Assembly (NCBI RefSeq): GCF_052113205.1
Contig: NZ_JBFRCU010000016.1
Coordinates: 31,695-95,694 of the forward strand
Length of the DNA stretch: 64,000 nucleotides
Source: Inquilinus sp052113205
GTDB lineage: Bacteria; Pseudomonadota; Alphaproteobacteria; DSM-16000; Inquilinaceae
Direction: 5' to 3'
Part shown: piece by piece, positions 1-8,641 of the stretch
How positions within the stretch are numbered: the first letter of the stretch is position 1
Layout: each line of letters starts with the position of its first letter
Made by a program: the position numbers and the translations under genes
Notes under the pieces: generated by a model
What the model saw: only the letters and a program-made list of their open reading frames with translations
Databases searched by the model: none
What the model was told of the DNA's origin: nothing

Positions 1-1
1 C

Positions 2-331
2 GGCCGCAAATGCCATGTGCCCGGGATCAAGGACCCGAACCCGGCCCGCCGCGCCTTCGCCGAGCGCCAGGCGATCAACGCGCCGATCCAGGGCACCGCG
101 GCCGACATCATCAAGCGCGCCATGGGCCGGCTGCCGCATGCGCTGGCGGCGGAGGGGCTGAAGGCCCGGATGCTGCTGCAGGTGCATGACGAGCTGCTGT
201 TCGAGGCGCCGGAGGACGAGGCGCAGCGCACCGCCGAGCTGGCTCAAGCGGTGATGCAGTCGGCGGCGACGCTGGAGGTGCCGCTGATCGCAGAAGCCGG
301 GATCGGGCGCAGCTGGGCCGAGGCACATTAG
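2..331 (+). CDS. polA: DNA polymerase I, C-terminal end (partial)
   Basis: The reading frame is open from the window edge, so only the last ~109 residues of the polymerase domain are present. The sequence AFAERQAINAPIQGTAADI is the family A polymerase helix that precedes motif C, and LQVHDELLFE is motif C itself, whose His-Asp-Glu lies at the catalytic metal site. The enzyme fills gaps during excision repair and removes Okazaki primers. The gene ends 12 bases before the following SDR gene. Assignment to family A is secure; the rest of the protein lies outside the window. Confidence 0.96.
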   Translation, partial: GRKCHVPGIKDPNPARRAFAERQAINAPIQGTAADIIKRAMGRLPHALAAEGLKARMLLQVHDELLFEAPEDEAQRTAELAQAVMQSAATLEVPLIAEAGIGRSWAEAH

Positions 332-343
332 GGGACGCGACCC

Positions 344-1159
344 ATGGCCGAGACCATCGACTTCGCCGGCAAGGCGGTGTTCGTCGCCGGCGGCACCAGC
401 GGGATCAACCTTGGCATCGCGCTGGGCTTCGCCCGGGCCGGGGCGCGGGTGGCGGTGATGAGCCGCAGCCCGGAGAAGGTCGAGGCCGCGGTGGCGCGGC
501 TGCGCGAGACGGGAGCCGAGGCCATGGGCACGGCCGCCGACGTGCGCGACTACGCCGCCACCGAGGCGGCGCTGAAGGCGGCGCATGACGCCTATGGCGA
601 CCTCGACGTGCTGGTCTCCGGCGCGGCGGGGAACTTCCCGGCCCCGGCGCTGGGCATGTCGGCGAACGGCTTCAAGTCGGTGGTCGACATCGACCTCTTG
701 GGCAGCTTCAACGTGCTGCGGGCGGCGCATCCCTTCCTGCGCAAGCCCGGCGCGTCGGTGATCAGCATCTCCGCCCCGCAGGCGGCGGCGCCGATGGCGA
801 TGCAGGCCCATGTCTGCGCCGCCAAGGCCGGGGTCGACATGCTGACCCGGGTGCTGGCGATCGAATGGGGCCGCGACGGCATCCGCATCAACTCGGTGAT
901 TCCCGGCCCGATCGACGAGACCGAGGGCATGGCCCGGCTGGCACCGACGCCGCAGGCCCGCGCCCTGGTCCAGCGCAGCGTGCCACTGGGCCGGATGGGC
1001 GTGGCCGAAGACATCGCCGCCGCCTGCCGCCTGCTGTCCTCGCCCCTCGCCGCCTTCATCACCGGCGCGGTGCTGCCGGTCGATGGCGGCTGGTCGCTGG
1101 GCGGAGCCGCGGCCTCGATCGGCATCATCGCCGAGCAGGCGATGGCCGCGAAGGGATAG
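344..1159 (+). CDS. SDR oxidoreductase resembling 2,4-dienoyl-CoA reductase
   Basis: A 271-residue short-chain dehydrogenase. The cofactor loop near residues 15-25 reads GGTSGINLGIA instead of the usual TGxxxGIG. Around residues 154-165 the sequence AHVCAAKAGVDMLTR keeps the active-site lysine (about K161) but has valine where the classical Tyr of YxxxK stands. Both features, with GPIDETEGMARL further on, match the DECR/peroxisomal 2,4-dienoyl-CoA reductase branch, which is known to work without that Tyr. The likely role is NADPH reduction of dienoyl-CoA during breakdown of unsaturated fatty acids. The substrate is inferred from family resemblance only. Confidence 0.85.
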   Translation: MAETIDFAGKAVFVAGGTSGINLGIALGFARAGARVAVMSRSPEKVEAAVARLRETGAEAMGTAADVRDYAATEAALKAAHDAYGDLDVLVSGAAGNFPAPALGMSANGFKSVVDIDLLGSFNVLRAAHPFLRKPGASVISISAPQAAAPMAMQAHVCAAKAGVDMLTRVLAIEWGRDGIRINSVIPGPIDETEGMARLAPTPQARALVQRSVPLGRMGVAEDIAAACRLLSSPLAAFITGAVLPVDGGWSLGGAAASIGIIAEQAMAAKG

Positions 1160-1169
1160 GAGGATTGCC

Positions 1170-1778
1170 ATGACGATCGAGATCTATCTCGCCTACATCG
1201 CCGCCTGCATCCTGGTGGCGATCATCCCGGGGCCGTCGGTGACGCTGATCGTCGCCAACAGCCTGACCCACGGCACCCGCGCCGGCCTGCTGAACATTTT
1301 CGGCGGGCAGATCGGGCTGGTGCTGATGCTCGGCGTGCTGATCGTCGGCCTGGCCGCGGTGGTCGAGGCCATGGGCCAATGGTTCGAGTGGCTGCGCCTG
1401 GCCGGCGCGGCGTATCTGGTGTGGATCGGCTGGAAGCTGCTGCGCACCCCGGACACGCTGGCCGAGCCCGTGCGCCCGCCGCGCGGCGGCTTCGTGCTGC
1501 AGGGCCTGCTGGTGGCGCTGAGCAACCCGAAGATGCTGCTGTTCTTCGGCGCCTTCATCCCCCAGTTCATCCAGCCCGGAGGGGACCAGTCCAGCCAAGT
1601 GCTGCTGCTGGGCGCCACCGCCCTGGTCGTCGCCGCCCTGTCCGACGGCATGTACGCGCTGCTGACCGGCCGCGCCGGCAGCGCGCTGTCGCGCCGCCAC
1701 GTGCGGCTGGTGTCGCGCACCGGCGGCGTGTGCCTGATCGGCGGCGGGGTGTGGCTGGCGCTGGCGCGGGCGAAGTAG
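1170..1778 (+). CDS. LysE/RhtB family amino-acid exporter
   Basis: A 202-residue inner-membrane protein with about six hydrophobic segments. The family signature PGPSVTLIVANSLTHGTRAGLLN is recognisable close to the N-terminus in shorter pieces (PGPSVTLIVA, GTRAGL), and SNPKMLLFFGAFIPQF lies mid-protein. The start is the ATG at 1170, preceded by AGGAGG; a longer upstream frame is only read-through of the SDR gene. Such proteins export amino acids or derivatives, but the substrate cannot be read from sequence. It ends four bases from the convergent ABC transporter operon. Confidence 0.9.
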   Translation: MTIEIYLAYIAACILVAIIPGPSVTLIVANSLTHGTRAGLLNIFGGQIGLVLMLGVLIVGLAAVVEAMGQWFEWLRLAGAAYLVWIGWKLLRTPDTLAEPVRPPRGGFVLQGLLVALSNPKMLLFFGAFIPQFIQPGGDQSSQVLLLGATALVVAALSDGMYALLTGRAGSALSRRHVRLVSRTGGVCLIGGGVWLALARAK

Positions 1779-1782
1779 CGGT

Positions 1783-2736
1783 TCACGATCCCTCCCCGGC
1801 GATCAGGCAGGCGGCCTGCTGGCCGGGGCCGAGGTCGACCGGCGGCGGATCCTCGACGGCACAGCGGTCGAAGGCAAGCGGGCAGCGGGTGCGGAAGCGG
1901 CAGCCGGAAGGCGGCCGGCGCGGGCTGGGCGGGTCGCCCTGCAGCAGCATGCGCTGCGCCCCCGGCACCGGGTGCAGCCGCGGCACGGCCGACAGCAGCG
2001 CCCGCGTATAGGGATGGCCGGGCTGGGACCAGACCCGCCCGGTCGGCCCGGACTCGACGATGCGGCCGAGATGCATCACCGCCACCCGGTCGGCGACGTG
2101 GCGCACCACCGCTAGGTCGTGGCTGATGAAGAGATAGGCGAGGCCGAGCTCGGCCCCTAGTTCCGCCAGCAGGTCCAGCACCTGGGCGCGGACCGAGACG
2201 TCGAGCGCCGAGACCGGCTCGTCGCAGATCACCAGGCGCGGCCGCGGCGCCAGGGCGCGGGCGATGGCGACGCGCTGGCGCTGGCCGCCGGACAGCTCGT
2301 GCGGGTAGCGGTCGGCGAGGCCCTGGCCCAGGCCCACGCGGTCGAGCAGCCAGGCGACGCGGTCGCGCCGCTCGGCGCGGCCGACCCCAGCGACGCGCAG
2401 CGGGTCCGCGACCGCCGTTCCGATCGTGTCGCGCGGGTTGAGCGAGGCGACCGGGTCCTGGAACACCAGCTGGATCTGCGCCCGCAGCGGCCCGAGGGCG
2501 CGGCCCTGGCGGCGGGTGACGTCCTGCCCGGCGAAGCGGATGGTGCCGGCATCCGGATCGGCAAGCCGCGCGGCGAGCCGGCCGAGGGTGGACTTGCCGG
2601 AGCCGGACTCGCCGACCAGCCCCAGCACCTCGCCCGGCGCCACCGTCAGCGACACGCCGTCGACCGCCTGCACGGCGTCCGGGGCGCGGCCGAAATGCTT
2701 CACGACGTTGTCGAGGACGAGGAGGGGCTCTGTCAT
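1783..2736 (-). CDS. Peptide/nickel-type ABC transporter ATP-binding protein (DppF-like)
   Basis: A 317-residue ATPase with Walker A GESGSGKST, signature LSGGQRQRVAIARAL, Walker B VICDEPVSALD and switch histidine FISHD. The C-terminal oligopeptide extension has CRFRTRCP, typical of DppF/OppF, which binds an Fe-S or metal centre in some members. Its ATG overlaps the TGA of the preceding ATPase gene (ATGA), so translation is probably coupled. It is the last gene of the order permease, permease, ATPase, ATPase. No solute-binding gene is adjacent; one lies at 14242-15855. Substrates could be peptides, opines, nickel or sugars. Confidence 0.93.
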   Translation of the reverse strand: MTEPLLVLDNVVKHFGRAPDAVQAVDGVSLTVAPGEVLGLVGESGSGKSTLGRLAARLADPDAGTIRFAGQDVTRRQGRALGPLRAQIQLVFQDPVASLNPRDTIGTAVADPLRVAGVGRAERRDRVAWLLDRVGLGQGLADRYPHELSGGQRQRVAIARALAPRPRLVICDEPVSALDVSVRAQVLDLLAELGAELGLAYLFISHDLAVVRHVADRVAVMHLGRIVESGPTGRVWSQPGHPYTRALLSAVPRLHPVPGAQRMLLQGDPPSPRRPPSGCRFRTRCPLAFDRCAVEDPPPVDLGPGQQAACLIAGEGS

Positions 2737-3554
2737 CGGCCCTCCCTCACCCACCTGGGCGCGTCGTCGACCGAGAGGGTCGCCGCCAGCAGCTCGCGGG
2801 TGTAGCCGTGCTGCGGGTCGTCCAGCACCTGGCGGGTGGGGCCGGTCTCGACCACGTGGCCGGCGCGCATCACGGCGACGCGGTCGGCCAGCTCGGCGAC
2901 CACGCCGAAATCGTGGGTGACCAGCAGCAGCGCCATGCCGCGGCGGTCGCGCAAGCGGCGGAACAGGTCGAGGATCTGGGCCTGGACGGTGACGTCGAGC
3001 GCGGTCGTGGGTTCGTCCGCGATCAGGATCTCGGGACCGGCGGCAAGCGCCATGGCGATCATCGCCCGCTGGCGCATGCCGCCGGACAGCTCGTGCGGAT
3101 AGGCGCCGGCCCGGGCGGCGGCATCGGCGATGCCGACCTCGGCCAGCAGCTCTACCGCCCGCGCCGCCCGGCCGTGTCCGAGGCCATGCGCCGCCAGCAC
3201 CTCGCGCACCTGCTCGCCCACCGTCAGCACCGGGTTGAGGCTGGTGATCGGCTCCTGGAACACCATGCCGATGCGGCCGCCGCGGATCGGGCGCTGCGCC
3301 GGCTCGGGCAGGCCCAGCAGCTCCGTCCCCGCCAGGCGGATCGAGCCGGCGATGCGGGCGCCGGGCGGCAGCAGGCCGAGCGGCGCCAGCGCCACGGTCG
3401 ACTTGCCGGAGCCGGATTCGCCGACCAGCGCCAGCGTCTCCCCGGCCGCGAGGTCGAGGTCGACGCCGTCGACCGCGCGCACCGCCCCGCCTTCGCCGAG
3501 ATAGTCGACGGTCAGGCCGCGCATCGACAGCAGGGCCCCGGCCTCGGCCGTCAC
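2733..3554 (-). CDS. Peptide/nickel-type ABC transporter ATP-binding protein (DppD-like)
   Basis: A 273-residue ATPase with Walker A GESGSGKST, a Q-loop in GMVFQEP, signature LSGGMRQRAMIAMAL, Walker B LIADEPTTALD and VTHDFGVV. It pairs with the DppF-like subunit to drive the transporter. I chose the GTG at 3554 because it forms a GTGA overlap with the stop of the permease gene; the next Met (3524) would trim the N-terminus by ten residues. The other end overlaps the next gene by ATGA, so three subunits are chained by four-base overlaps. Confidence 0.92.
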   Translation of the reverse strand: MTAEAGALLSMRGLTVDYLGEGGAVRAVDGVDLDLAAGETLALVGESGSGKSTVALAPLGLLPPGARIAGSIRLAGTELLGLPEPAQRPIRGGRIGMVFQEPITSLNPVLTVGEQVREVLAAHGLGHGRAARAVELLAEVGIADAAARAGAYPHELSGGMRQRAMIAMALAAGPEILIADEPTTALDVTVQAQILDLFRRLRDRRGMALLLVTHDFGVVAELADRVAVMRAGHVVETGPTRQVLDDPQHGYTRELLAATLSVDDAPRWVREGR

Positions 3555-4381
3555 CGCCGCCTCCGCCGCGGGTCGAGCGCGGCCGTGAGCGCCTCGCCGA
3601 GCAGGCTGACCGACAGCACGGCGACGACGATCGCCACCCCGGGGATGGCGGAGAGGGTCCAGGCGCTGCGCAGCACGGCGCGGCCATCGGCGATCATGCT
3701 GCCCCAGCTGACCCGGTTCGGGTCGCCGAGACCGAGGAAGGCGAGCGCCGATTCGATCAGGATGGCGCTGGCGGTGATCACGGTGGCCAGCACCAGCACC
3801 GGCGCCAGCGCGTTGGGCAGCAGCTTGGCGAAGGCGATCCGCGCCCAGCCCATGCCCATGCAGCGATAGGCGTCGACGAAGTCGCGCCGGGCCAGGGCCA
3901 TGATCTCGGCCCGCACCACCCGGGCCGGGCTGGTCCAGGCGCCGAGGCCGATGGCGAGAACGACGTTGCCGAGCGACGGGCCCAGCACCAGGATCAGCGC
4001 CAGGGCCAGGACGAAGCTGGGCACGGTCTGCACCGCCTCGGTCAGCCGCATCAGCGCCTCGTCGACCCAGCCGCCGAGGAAGCCGGCGGTGGTGCCGACC
4101 AAGAGGCCGATGCCGACCGCCATCGCCGCCGCCGCGGCGCCGACCAGCAGCGAGACGCGGGCGCCGTGGAACAGCTGGGCCAGCACGTCGCGGCCGAGCC
4201 GATCGGTGCCCAGCCAATGCGCCGGGTCCTGGAACGGCGGCAGCTGCGCCGGGCCGGCGATCGCCATCGGGTCGCCCGGGAAGATCCAGCCGGCGGTCAG
4301 CGCCATGCCCAGCACCAGCACCAGGCCGGCGAGGCCGAGCCGGCCATTGCGGTCGGCCAGGAAGCGGCGGAGGACGCGCAT
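3551..4381 (-). CDS. ABC transporter permease (DppC-like)
   Basis: A 276-residue membrane permease. The N-terminus has the first transmembrane helix, then HWLGTDRLGRDVLAQLFHG, the conserved periplasmic motif of DppC/OppC. Later come five further hydrophobic segments and an EAA loop around the sequence YRCMGMGWARIAFAKLLPN. The ATG at 4381 (MRVLRRFLADR) fits the family. A frame extends upstream to 4564, but that stretch is the translated palindromic repeat at 4426-4506 and not protein-coding in any convincing sense. Forms the channel with the DppB-like subunit. Confidence 0.93.
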   Translation of the reverse strand: MRVLRRFLADRNGRLGLAGLVLVLGMALTAGWIFPGDPMAIAGPAQLPPFQDPAHWLGTDRLGRDVLAQLFHGARVSLLVGAAAAAMAVGIGLLVGTTAGFLGGWVDEALMRLTEAVQTVPSFVLALALILVLGPSLGNVVLAIGLGAWTSPARVVRAEIMALARRDFVDAYRCMGMGWARIAFAKLLPNALAPVLVLATVITASAILIESALAFLGLGDPNRVSWGSMIADGRAVLRSAWTLSAIPGVAIVVAVLSVSLLGEALTAALDPRRRRR

Positions 4382-4425
4382 CAGCGCGGCCTCGATGGGC
4401 GGCTGGACTCGATTTGAAAGAAAGA

Positions 4426-4506
4426 CGTCATCCCCGCGAAAGCGGGGATCTCCTGCCGCCCTGGCCAACCGCGGACGAAGGGATTCCCGCTTTCGCGGGA
4501 ATGACG
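4426..4506. repeat. Palindromic repeat family A, copy 1
   Basis: An 81-base imperfect palindrome beginning CGTCATCCCCGCGAAAGCGG and ending with the near-complement ATTCCCGCTTTCGCGGGAATGACG in shorter form, around a variable centre. Each half also has its own CCCGCGAAAGCGGG hairpin. Two more copies are at 22764-22844 and 27916-27985. This one splits the two permease genes of the ABC operon, where it would be transcribed and fold strongly. Confidence 0.9.
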
Positions 4507-4526
4507 ATGAAGGGAGGGATTGGGAG

Positions 4527-5507
4527 TCATCGCGTCCCCCGCAGCCGTGGGTCCAGCCTCGCATAGAGCAAGTCCACCGCCAGGTTGACCGCGATCACCA
4601 TCACCGCGCTGGCCAGGATGATGCCGAGCAGCAGGTTGAGGTCGCGCTTGGTCACCGCCTCATAGGCCAGGCGGCCGAGGCCGGGGATGGCGAAGACGCT
4701 CTCGATCACCACGCTGCCGCCCAGCAGCATGCCGAAATGGATGCCGAACACCGTGACCATGGGCAGCAGCGCGTTGCGCGCGACATGGCGCCAGGTGATG
4801 CGGCCGGGCGGCAGGCCCTTGGCCCGGGCGGTGCGGACGAAGTCGCTGCCCGCCACCTCCAGCATGCCGGCCCGCATCAGCCGGAGATAGACCGCGACAT
4901 ACATCAGCGACAGCGCCACGGCGGGCAGCACCAGGTGGCGGGCGATGTCGGCCACATAGGCCCAGCCGGTGTCGAAGCCAGGCACGGTGGCAATGCCGGC
5001 CAGCGGCAGCCAGCGCAGCTTGACGGCGAAGGCGACGATCAGCATTAGCCCGATCCAGAAGCCGGGCATGGCGTAGAGCAGCAGGCCGAAGCCGGTGATC
5101 AGCGTGTCTAGCCGGCCACGGCCCTTGAGGTGGCTCTGGGCCGCGGCGACGCCGAGCAGGGTGCCGATGGAGAGCGCCAGGGACAGGGCGGCGGCCATCA
5201 GGAGCGCGGTGTTGCCCGCCCGCTCCAGCACCAGGCCGAGCACCGGGCGGGAGAAGCCGACCGACCAGCCGAGGTCGAGCCGGGCGATGCGGGAGAGGTA
5301 GAGGCCGAGTTGCACCGGCCAGGGCTGGTCGAGCCCGTATTCCGCGCGCAGCCGGGCGATCAGCCCGGGGTCGCCGGCGCCCATCTCGACCACCAGCGCG
5401 TCGACGGCGTCGCCCGGCGCCAGCCGCAGCAGCAGGAAGGCCAGGCAGACGACGATCAGCAGCACCGGCACCGCCTGGACCAGGCGCCGGACGAGAAGCG
5501 GTTTCAT
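4527..5507 (-). CDS. ABC transporter permease (DppB-like)
   Basis: A 326-residue permease, the first gene of the ABC operon. It begins MKPLLVRRLVQAVPVLL, typical of DppB, continues with RLAPGDAVDAL (family signature of the N-terminal periplasmic loop) and has about six membrane segments. The EAA-like loop is seen at DFVRTARAKGLPPGRITWRHVARNA in overlapping pieces (DFVRTARAKGL, WRHVARNALLP). The gap to the DppC-like gene (about 145 bases) holds a palindromic repeat, unlike the tight overlaps downstream. Confidence 0.94.
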   Translation of the reverse strand: MKPLLVRRLVQAVPVLLIVVCLAFLLLRLAPGDAVDALVVEMGAGDPGLIARLRAEYGLDQPWPVQLGLYLSRIARLDLGWSVGFSRPVLGLVLERAGNTALLMAAALSLALSIGTLLGVAAAQSHLKGRGRLDTLITGFGLLLYAMPGFWIGLMLIVAFAVKLRWLPLAGIATVPGFDTGWAYVADIARHLVLPAVALSLMYVAVYLRLMRAGMLEVAGSDFVRTARAKGLPPGRITWRHVARNALLPMVTVFGIHFGMLLGGSVVIESVFAIPGLGRLAYEAVTKRDLNLLLGIILASAVMVIAVNLAVDLLYARLDPRLRGTR

Positions 5508-5600
5508 CGGGCGGCTCCGGGATCCGCGGGAGCGGCAGCTTAGCGCGGCGAACCGGCGAATTCACGGACCGTCGGCGCCGACCCTCCCCGGCGCCGGCGG

Positions 5601-6059
5601 CTAGAACTTCGAGAGGATCTCGGCCTTCTTGGCGTCGAACTCGCCCTCGGTGAGGATGCCGGCGTCGCGCAGGGCGCCCAGCCGCTTGAGATGCTCGATC
5701 GGGCCCTCCGCCGGCGCCGGCGCGGGGTCGGCCCGGCGCAGCTGGTCCAGCCGGGCGCACAGCGCGTCGACCAGGTCGCGCCGCTCGAAGGTCTTGAACA
5801 CCAGCGGCTCGCCCGGGCCGAGCAGCCTGATCACGTGATGGCCCAGGGTGGAGCGGGCCTCGACCGCGGTGATCCGGTTGACCGGCACCGCCTCCAGCGC
5901 CTCGCCGAACAGGCCCTTGCGGTACAGGCAGGCGCGCTCGCTGGTGAGGATCAGCATGCCGTTGCGCTGGCTGTTCTCCAGGAACAGCTCGATGGTCTCG
6001 CCGGGCCGGAGATGGCGCCAGCGGAACTCGGCGACGTGCTTGGGCTCCTTATGCTTCAC
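5601..6059 (-). CDS. PH-like and SHOCT domain protein
   Basis: About 152 residues. The C-terminal ~30 residues (LKRLGALRDAGILTEGEFDAKKAEIL) form a clear SHOCT motif, visible as LGALRDAGILTEGEF. The N-terminal two thirds look like a bacterial PH-type beta domain (GMLILTSERACLYRKG). SHOCT domains are short oligomerisation modules of unclear role. The GTG at 6059 is chosen for the GGGGG just upstream; a TTG at 6089 in the same frame would add ten residues. Function is unknown. Confidence 0.75.
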   Translation of the reverse strand: MKHKEPKHVAEFRWRHLRPGETIELFLENSQRNGMLILTSERACLYRKGLFGEALEAVPVNRITAVEARSTLGHHVIRLLGPGEPLVFKTFERRDLVDALCARLDQLRRADPAPAPAEGPIEHLKRLGALRDAGILTEGEFDAKKAEILSKF

Positions 6060-6207
6060 CGAAACCCCCAGGAAAATACTGCAGCGCAATACGCGCGCTA
6101 ATATGCCGGATGAGGACGGAAATGAGAAGGTGGACGGCAGCCTCGAACCAATTTTATGTACATTTGGCGCGGTGACCGGCCGCGATCGCCGGAGGCTGCT
6201 TCGTGGT

Positions 6208-6336
6208 GCCTCTCCCGCCTCGCGGGAGAGGTCGGGATCGCGCAGCGAGACCGGGTGAGGGCGGATCCCGGCCTCGACAAACCCCCCTCACCCGGAGGCG
6301 CAAGCGCCTCCGACCTCTCCCGTAAACGGGAGAGGC
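6208..6336. repeat. Palindromic repeat family B, copy 1
   Basis: Begins GCCTCTCCCGCCTCGCGGGA and ends CTCCCGTAAACGGGAGAGGC, so each end is itself a hairpin and the two ends pair with each other. The middle contains GGTGAGGG and its complement CCCTCACC. Other full copies are at 30190-30319 and 48015-48213; a solo end hairpin is at 16018-16042. Together with the family C copy it fills the 424-base gap between the SHOCT gene and the 6484-7182 gene. Confidence 0.9.
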
Positions 6337-6374
6337 AAAAACAATCGATTGTGTCCCTAGTTCTCCAACTCACA

Positions 6375-6462
6375 CCGTCATTGCGAGCGTAGCGAAGCAA
6401 TCCAGGGCCGTTCGAGCGGAGGCATGGATTGCTTCGTCGGCTTCGCCTCCTCGCAATGACGG
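6375..6462. repeat. Palindromic repeat family C, copy 1
   Basis: An 88-base element starting CCGTCATTGCGAGCGTAGCG and ending GCCTCCTCGCAATGACGG, with GAAGCAATCCA and TGGATTGCTTC as an inner inverted pair. Further copies are at 17121-17210 and 61526-61610, a deleted copy at 58104-58138 and a variant at 20372-20459. Confidence 0.9.
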
Positions 6463-6483
6463 AGTTGGGATGTGCTGAGGCGG

Positions 6484-7182
6484 CTAGCTGCTGTCCGGAT
6501 TCGGCGGTTCCGGCTCGGGCCGGCCGGTGTCGGACTCGTCCGACTCGGCGGACCAGTCGTCCGTGGTTTCGCGATCGGCCGCCTCGGTCTCCCGCGGCGG
6601 GACGGGCGTCATCTCGGTGCCCTCGTCCCAGCTCTGCGGCAGCCGCACCGGCGGGTGGCCGATCTTGCGGCAGACCTCCCGCACCAATTCTTCCGCCGAC
6701 AGCGTGTCCAGTTGCGCGTCGAGCATCTCGTCTTCGACCAGCGACTCCCACGCCATCGCCCGCATGCATTCGGCGTCCACCCCGCGCTCGGGCTGTGCCG
6801 TCGCCTCGCCGACCATTTGGGCCGCGCGCTCGCGACGCTGCCGGCGGCGGGCTTCCTCGCCCGAGGCCTTGCGCTCGTCCCGCCGCGTCATGAAGCCGGT
6901 GCGGATCCGGTCGGTCAGGGCGACCGTCAGACGCACAGAGCGCGTCAGCCGCGCCTGGATCAGGCCAAAAGCCGGCGGCGGCGCCTTCGGGTCGTGATGC
7001 GCCCGCTCCTGCTGCCGCTCGGTCAGGCGCTTGCAGCGCATGTCGATCTCGGCCGCCTCGCGCAGCGTGGTCAGCGCCCAGCCCGTCCAATGCATGTCGG
7101 GGTCGGTCGGCCGGATCGGTTCGGATCGCGCCTCATTCATAGAACATAGCATGAACGAAGATCGCGGATGCGCGCAATGCAC
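6484..7182 (-). CDS. Hypothetical protein, charged
   Basis: I do not recognise this 232-residue protein. The middle has a basic stretch (RRDERKASGEEARRRQRRER) likely to be helical, and the C-terminus is acidic and proline-rich. No signal peptide or membrane segment is evident. The GTG at 7182 is used because GAGG lies nine bases upstream; ATG codons at 7152 and 7140 are alternatives without a clear ribosome binding site. Codon use is normal for the genome, so it is probably a real gene. The basic helix could bind nucleic acid, but that is speculation. Confidence 0.6.
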   Translation of the reverse strand: MHCAHPRSSFMLCSMNEARSEPIRPTDPDMHWTGWALTTLREAAEIDMRCKRLTERQQERAHHDPKAPPPAFGLIQARLTRSVRLTVALTDRIRTGFMTRRDERKASGEEARRRQRRERAAQMVGEATAQPERGVDAECMRAMAWESLVEDEMLDAQLDTLSAEELVREVCRKIGHPPVRLPQSWDEGTEMTPVPPRETEAADRETTDDWSAESDESDTGRPEPEPPNPDSS

Positions 7183-7246
7183 ATTTCGTTTCCTCAGCGG
7201 GACGGCTCGCCGCGACCAAGCGGCGGACCGTCCCGCCGGACGATGC

Positions 7247-8407
7247 TCAGCTCTCCACCTGCCCGGATTTCGGCTGCAGGGCGATGTCGACCGAGAGGGT
7301 CTGGGTCTTGCCGTCGCGCAGCACCTCCATCGGGACGGCCGTGCCGGACGCGGTCTCCGCCACCAGCCGCGGCAGGTCCTTCGACTGCGCCACCGGCTTG
7401 CCGCCGAACGACACGATCACGTCGCCCTGGCGCAGGCCGGCCTTCAGCGCCGGGCTGTTCTTCTGCACCTCGGCGACGAGGGCGCCCTTGGCCGAGTCGA
7501 GGCCGGCCGCCTCGGCCAGCTCCGGCGTCAACGCCTGGATCTGCACGCCGAGCCAGCCGCGCTGGACGCTGCCATGCTCGCGGATCTGGGCGATCACCGA
7601 CTTGGCCAGGTTGGACGGGATGGCGAAGCCGATGCCGACCGAGCCGCCCGAGGGCGAGTAGATCTCGCTGTTGATGCCGATGACCTTGCCGCCGGCGTCG
7701 AAGCTGGGGCCGCCGGAGTTGCCGGGGTTGATCGGCGCGTCGATCTGCAGGAAGTCTTCCAGCGGGTTGGAGTTGATGTCGCGGCCGCGGGCCGAGACGA
7801 TGCCGGCGGTGACGGTGCCGCCGAGGCCGTAGGGGTTGCCGATCGCCATCACCCAGTCGCCGACCTGGGCGGCATCGCTGTCGCCCCATTCCACCGCGGT
7901 CAGCGGCTTGTCGGCCTTGACCTTGATCAAGGCGAGGTCGGTCTTCGGGTCGGTGCCGACCACCTTGGCCGGCAGCACGGTGCCGTCATTGAGGGTGACC
8001 GAGATTTCGTCGGCGTCCTTCACCACATGGTTGTTGGTGACGATGTAGCCGGCCGGATCGATGATGAAGCCGGAGCCGGCGCCATGGATCGCCTGGCCGC
8101 CCCGCGGTCCGGGGCCGCGCGGGCCGTCGCGATCCGCGACCTGGGCCGGCCCCTGATGGCCGGTGATCGCGACATTGACGACACCCGGCATCACCTGGTG
8201 CGCCAGCCCGGCAAAAGAGCCGGAGGCGGCCGGAACGAGGGAGGCCGTGGCGACGGGGGCGGCCACCGGCGGCTGGCTCTCCGCCACGGCCGGGGCCCCG
8301 AAGGCCAGGACCGCCCCGACCGGCACGCCGATCAGGGCCGTGCCGACCAGCAGCGCCGCCGTCATCCGGCGCAGGCCGGGCCGCCGGCCGTCGAAGGGGG
8401 TCTTCAT
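7247..8407 (-). CDS. Deg/HtrA-type trypsin-like serine protease with one PDZ domain
   Basis: A 386-residue protein. An N-terminal membrane anchor or signal (about residues 15-42) is followed by a trypsin-fold protease with the full triad: H127 in TNNHVV, D157 in KTDLAL and S231 in NPGNSGGP. A single PDZ domain covers about residues 275-375, so it resembles DegS or short Deg proteins and not the two-PDZ DegP. The likely role is periplasmic quality control or stress signalling. The ATG at 8407 follows GGAGTTGGAG closely; the open frame upstream lacks support. It stands alone, without an rseA-like neighbour. Confidence 0.92.
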   Translation of the reverse strand: MKTPFDGRRPGLRRMTAALLVGTALIGVPVGAVLAFGAPAVAESQPPVAAPVATASLVPAASGSFAGLAHQVMPGVVNVAITGHQGPAQVADRDGPRGPGPRGGQAIHGAGSGFIIDPAGYIVTNNHVVKDADEISVTLNDGTVLPAKVVGTDPKTDLALIKVKADKPLTAVEWGDSDAAQVGDWVMAIGNPYGLGGTVTAGIVSARGRDINSNPLEDFLQIDAPINPGNSGGPSFDAGGKVIGINSEIYSPSGGSVGIGFAIPSNLAKSVIAQIREHGSVQRGWLGVQIQALTPELAEAAGLDSAKGALVAEVQKNSPALKAGLRQGDVIVSFGGKPVAQSKDLPRLVAETASGTAVPMEVLRDGKTQTLSVDIALQPKSGQVES

Positions 8408-8641
8408 CTCCAACTCCACCAGTCTCGGATCGCCGACGTCATGGTGCGGCGTGTACCGGTGAAGATAAGATCGCGACGCTGAATTTGCCCTGGCGAGGGG
8501 ATTACATCGGAGCAATCCATCCCTTGGCATCTCTGGACTGCCCCCGGAACGAAACGGAGGAGGTGATGCGGGCGGTCAGGGGGCGGATGCCCGGCACGCC
8601 GACGACGCGGCCGAGACGATCGATCCCGGCTCCAACAGGCG

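Noticed and set aside
4382..4564. N-terminal extension of the DppC-like permease
   Set aside because: The extra residues (FPRKRES, RFRGDD) are a translated family A repeat; the permease family starts at MRVLRRFL.
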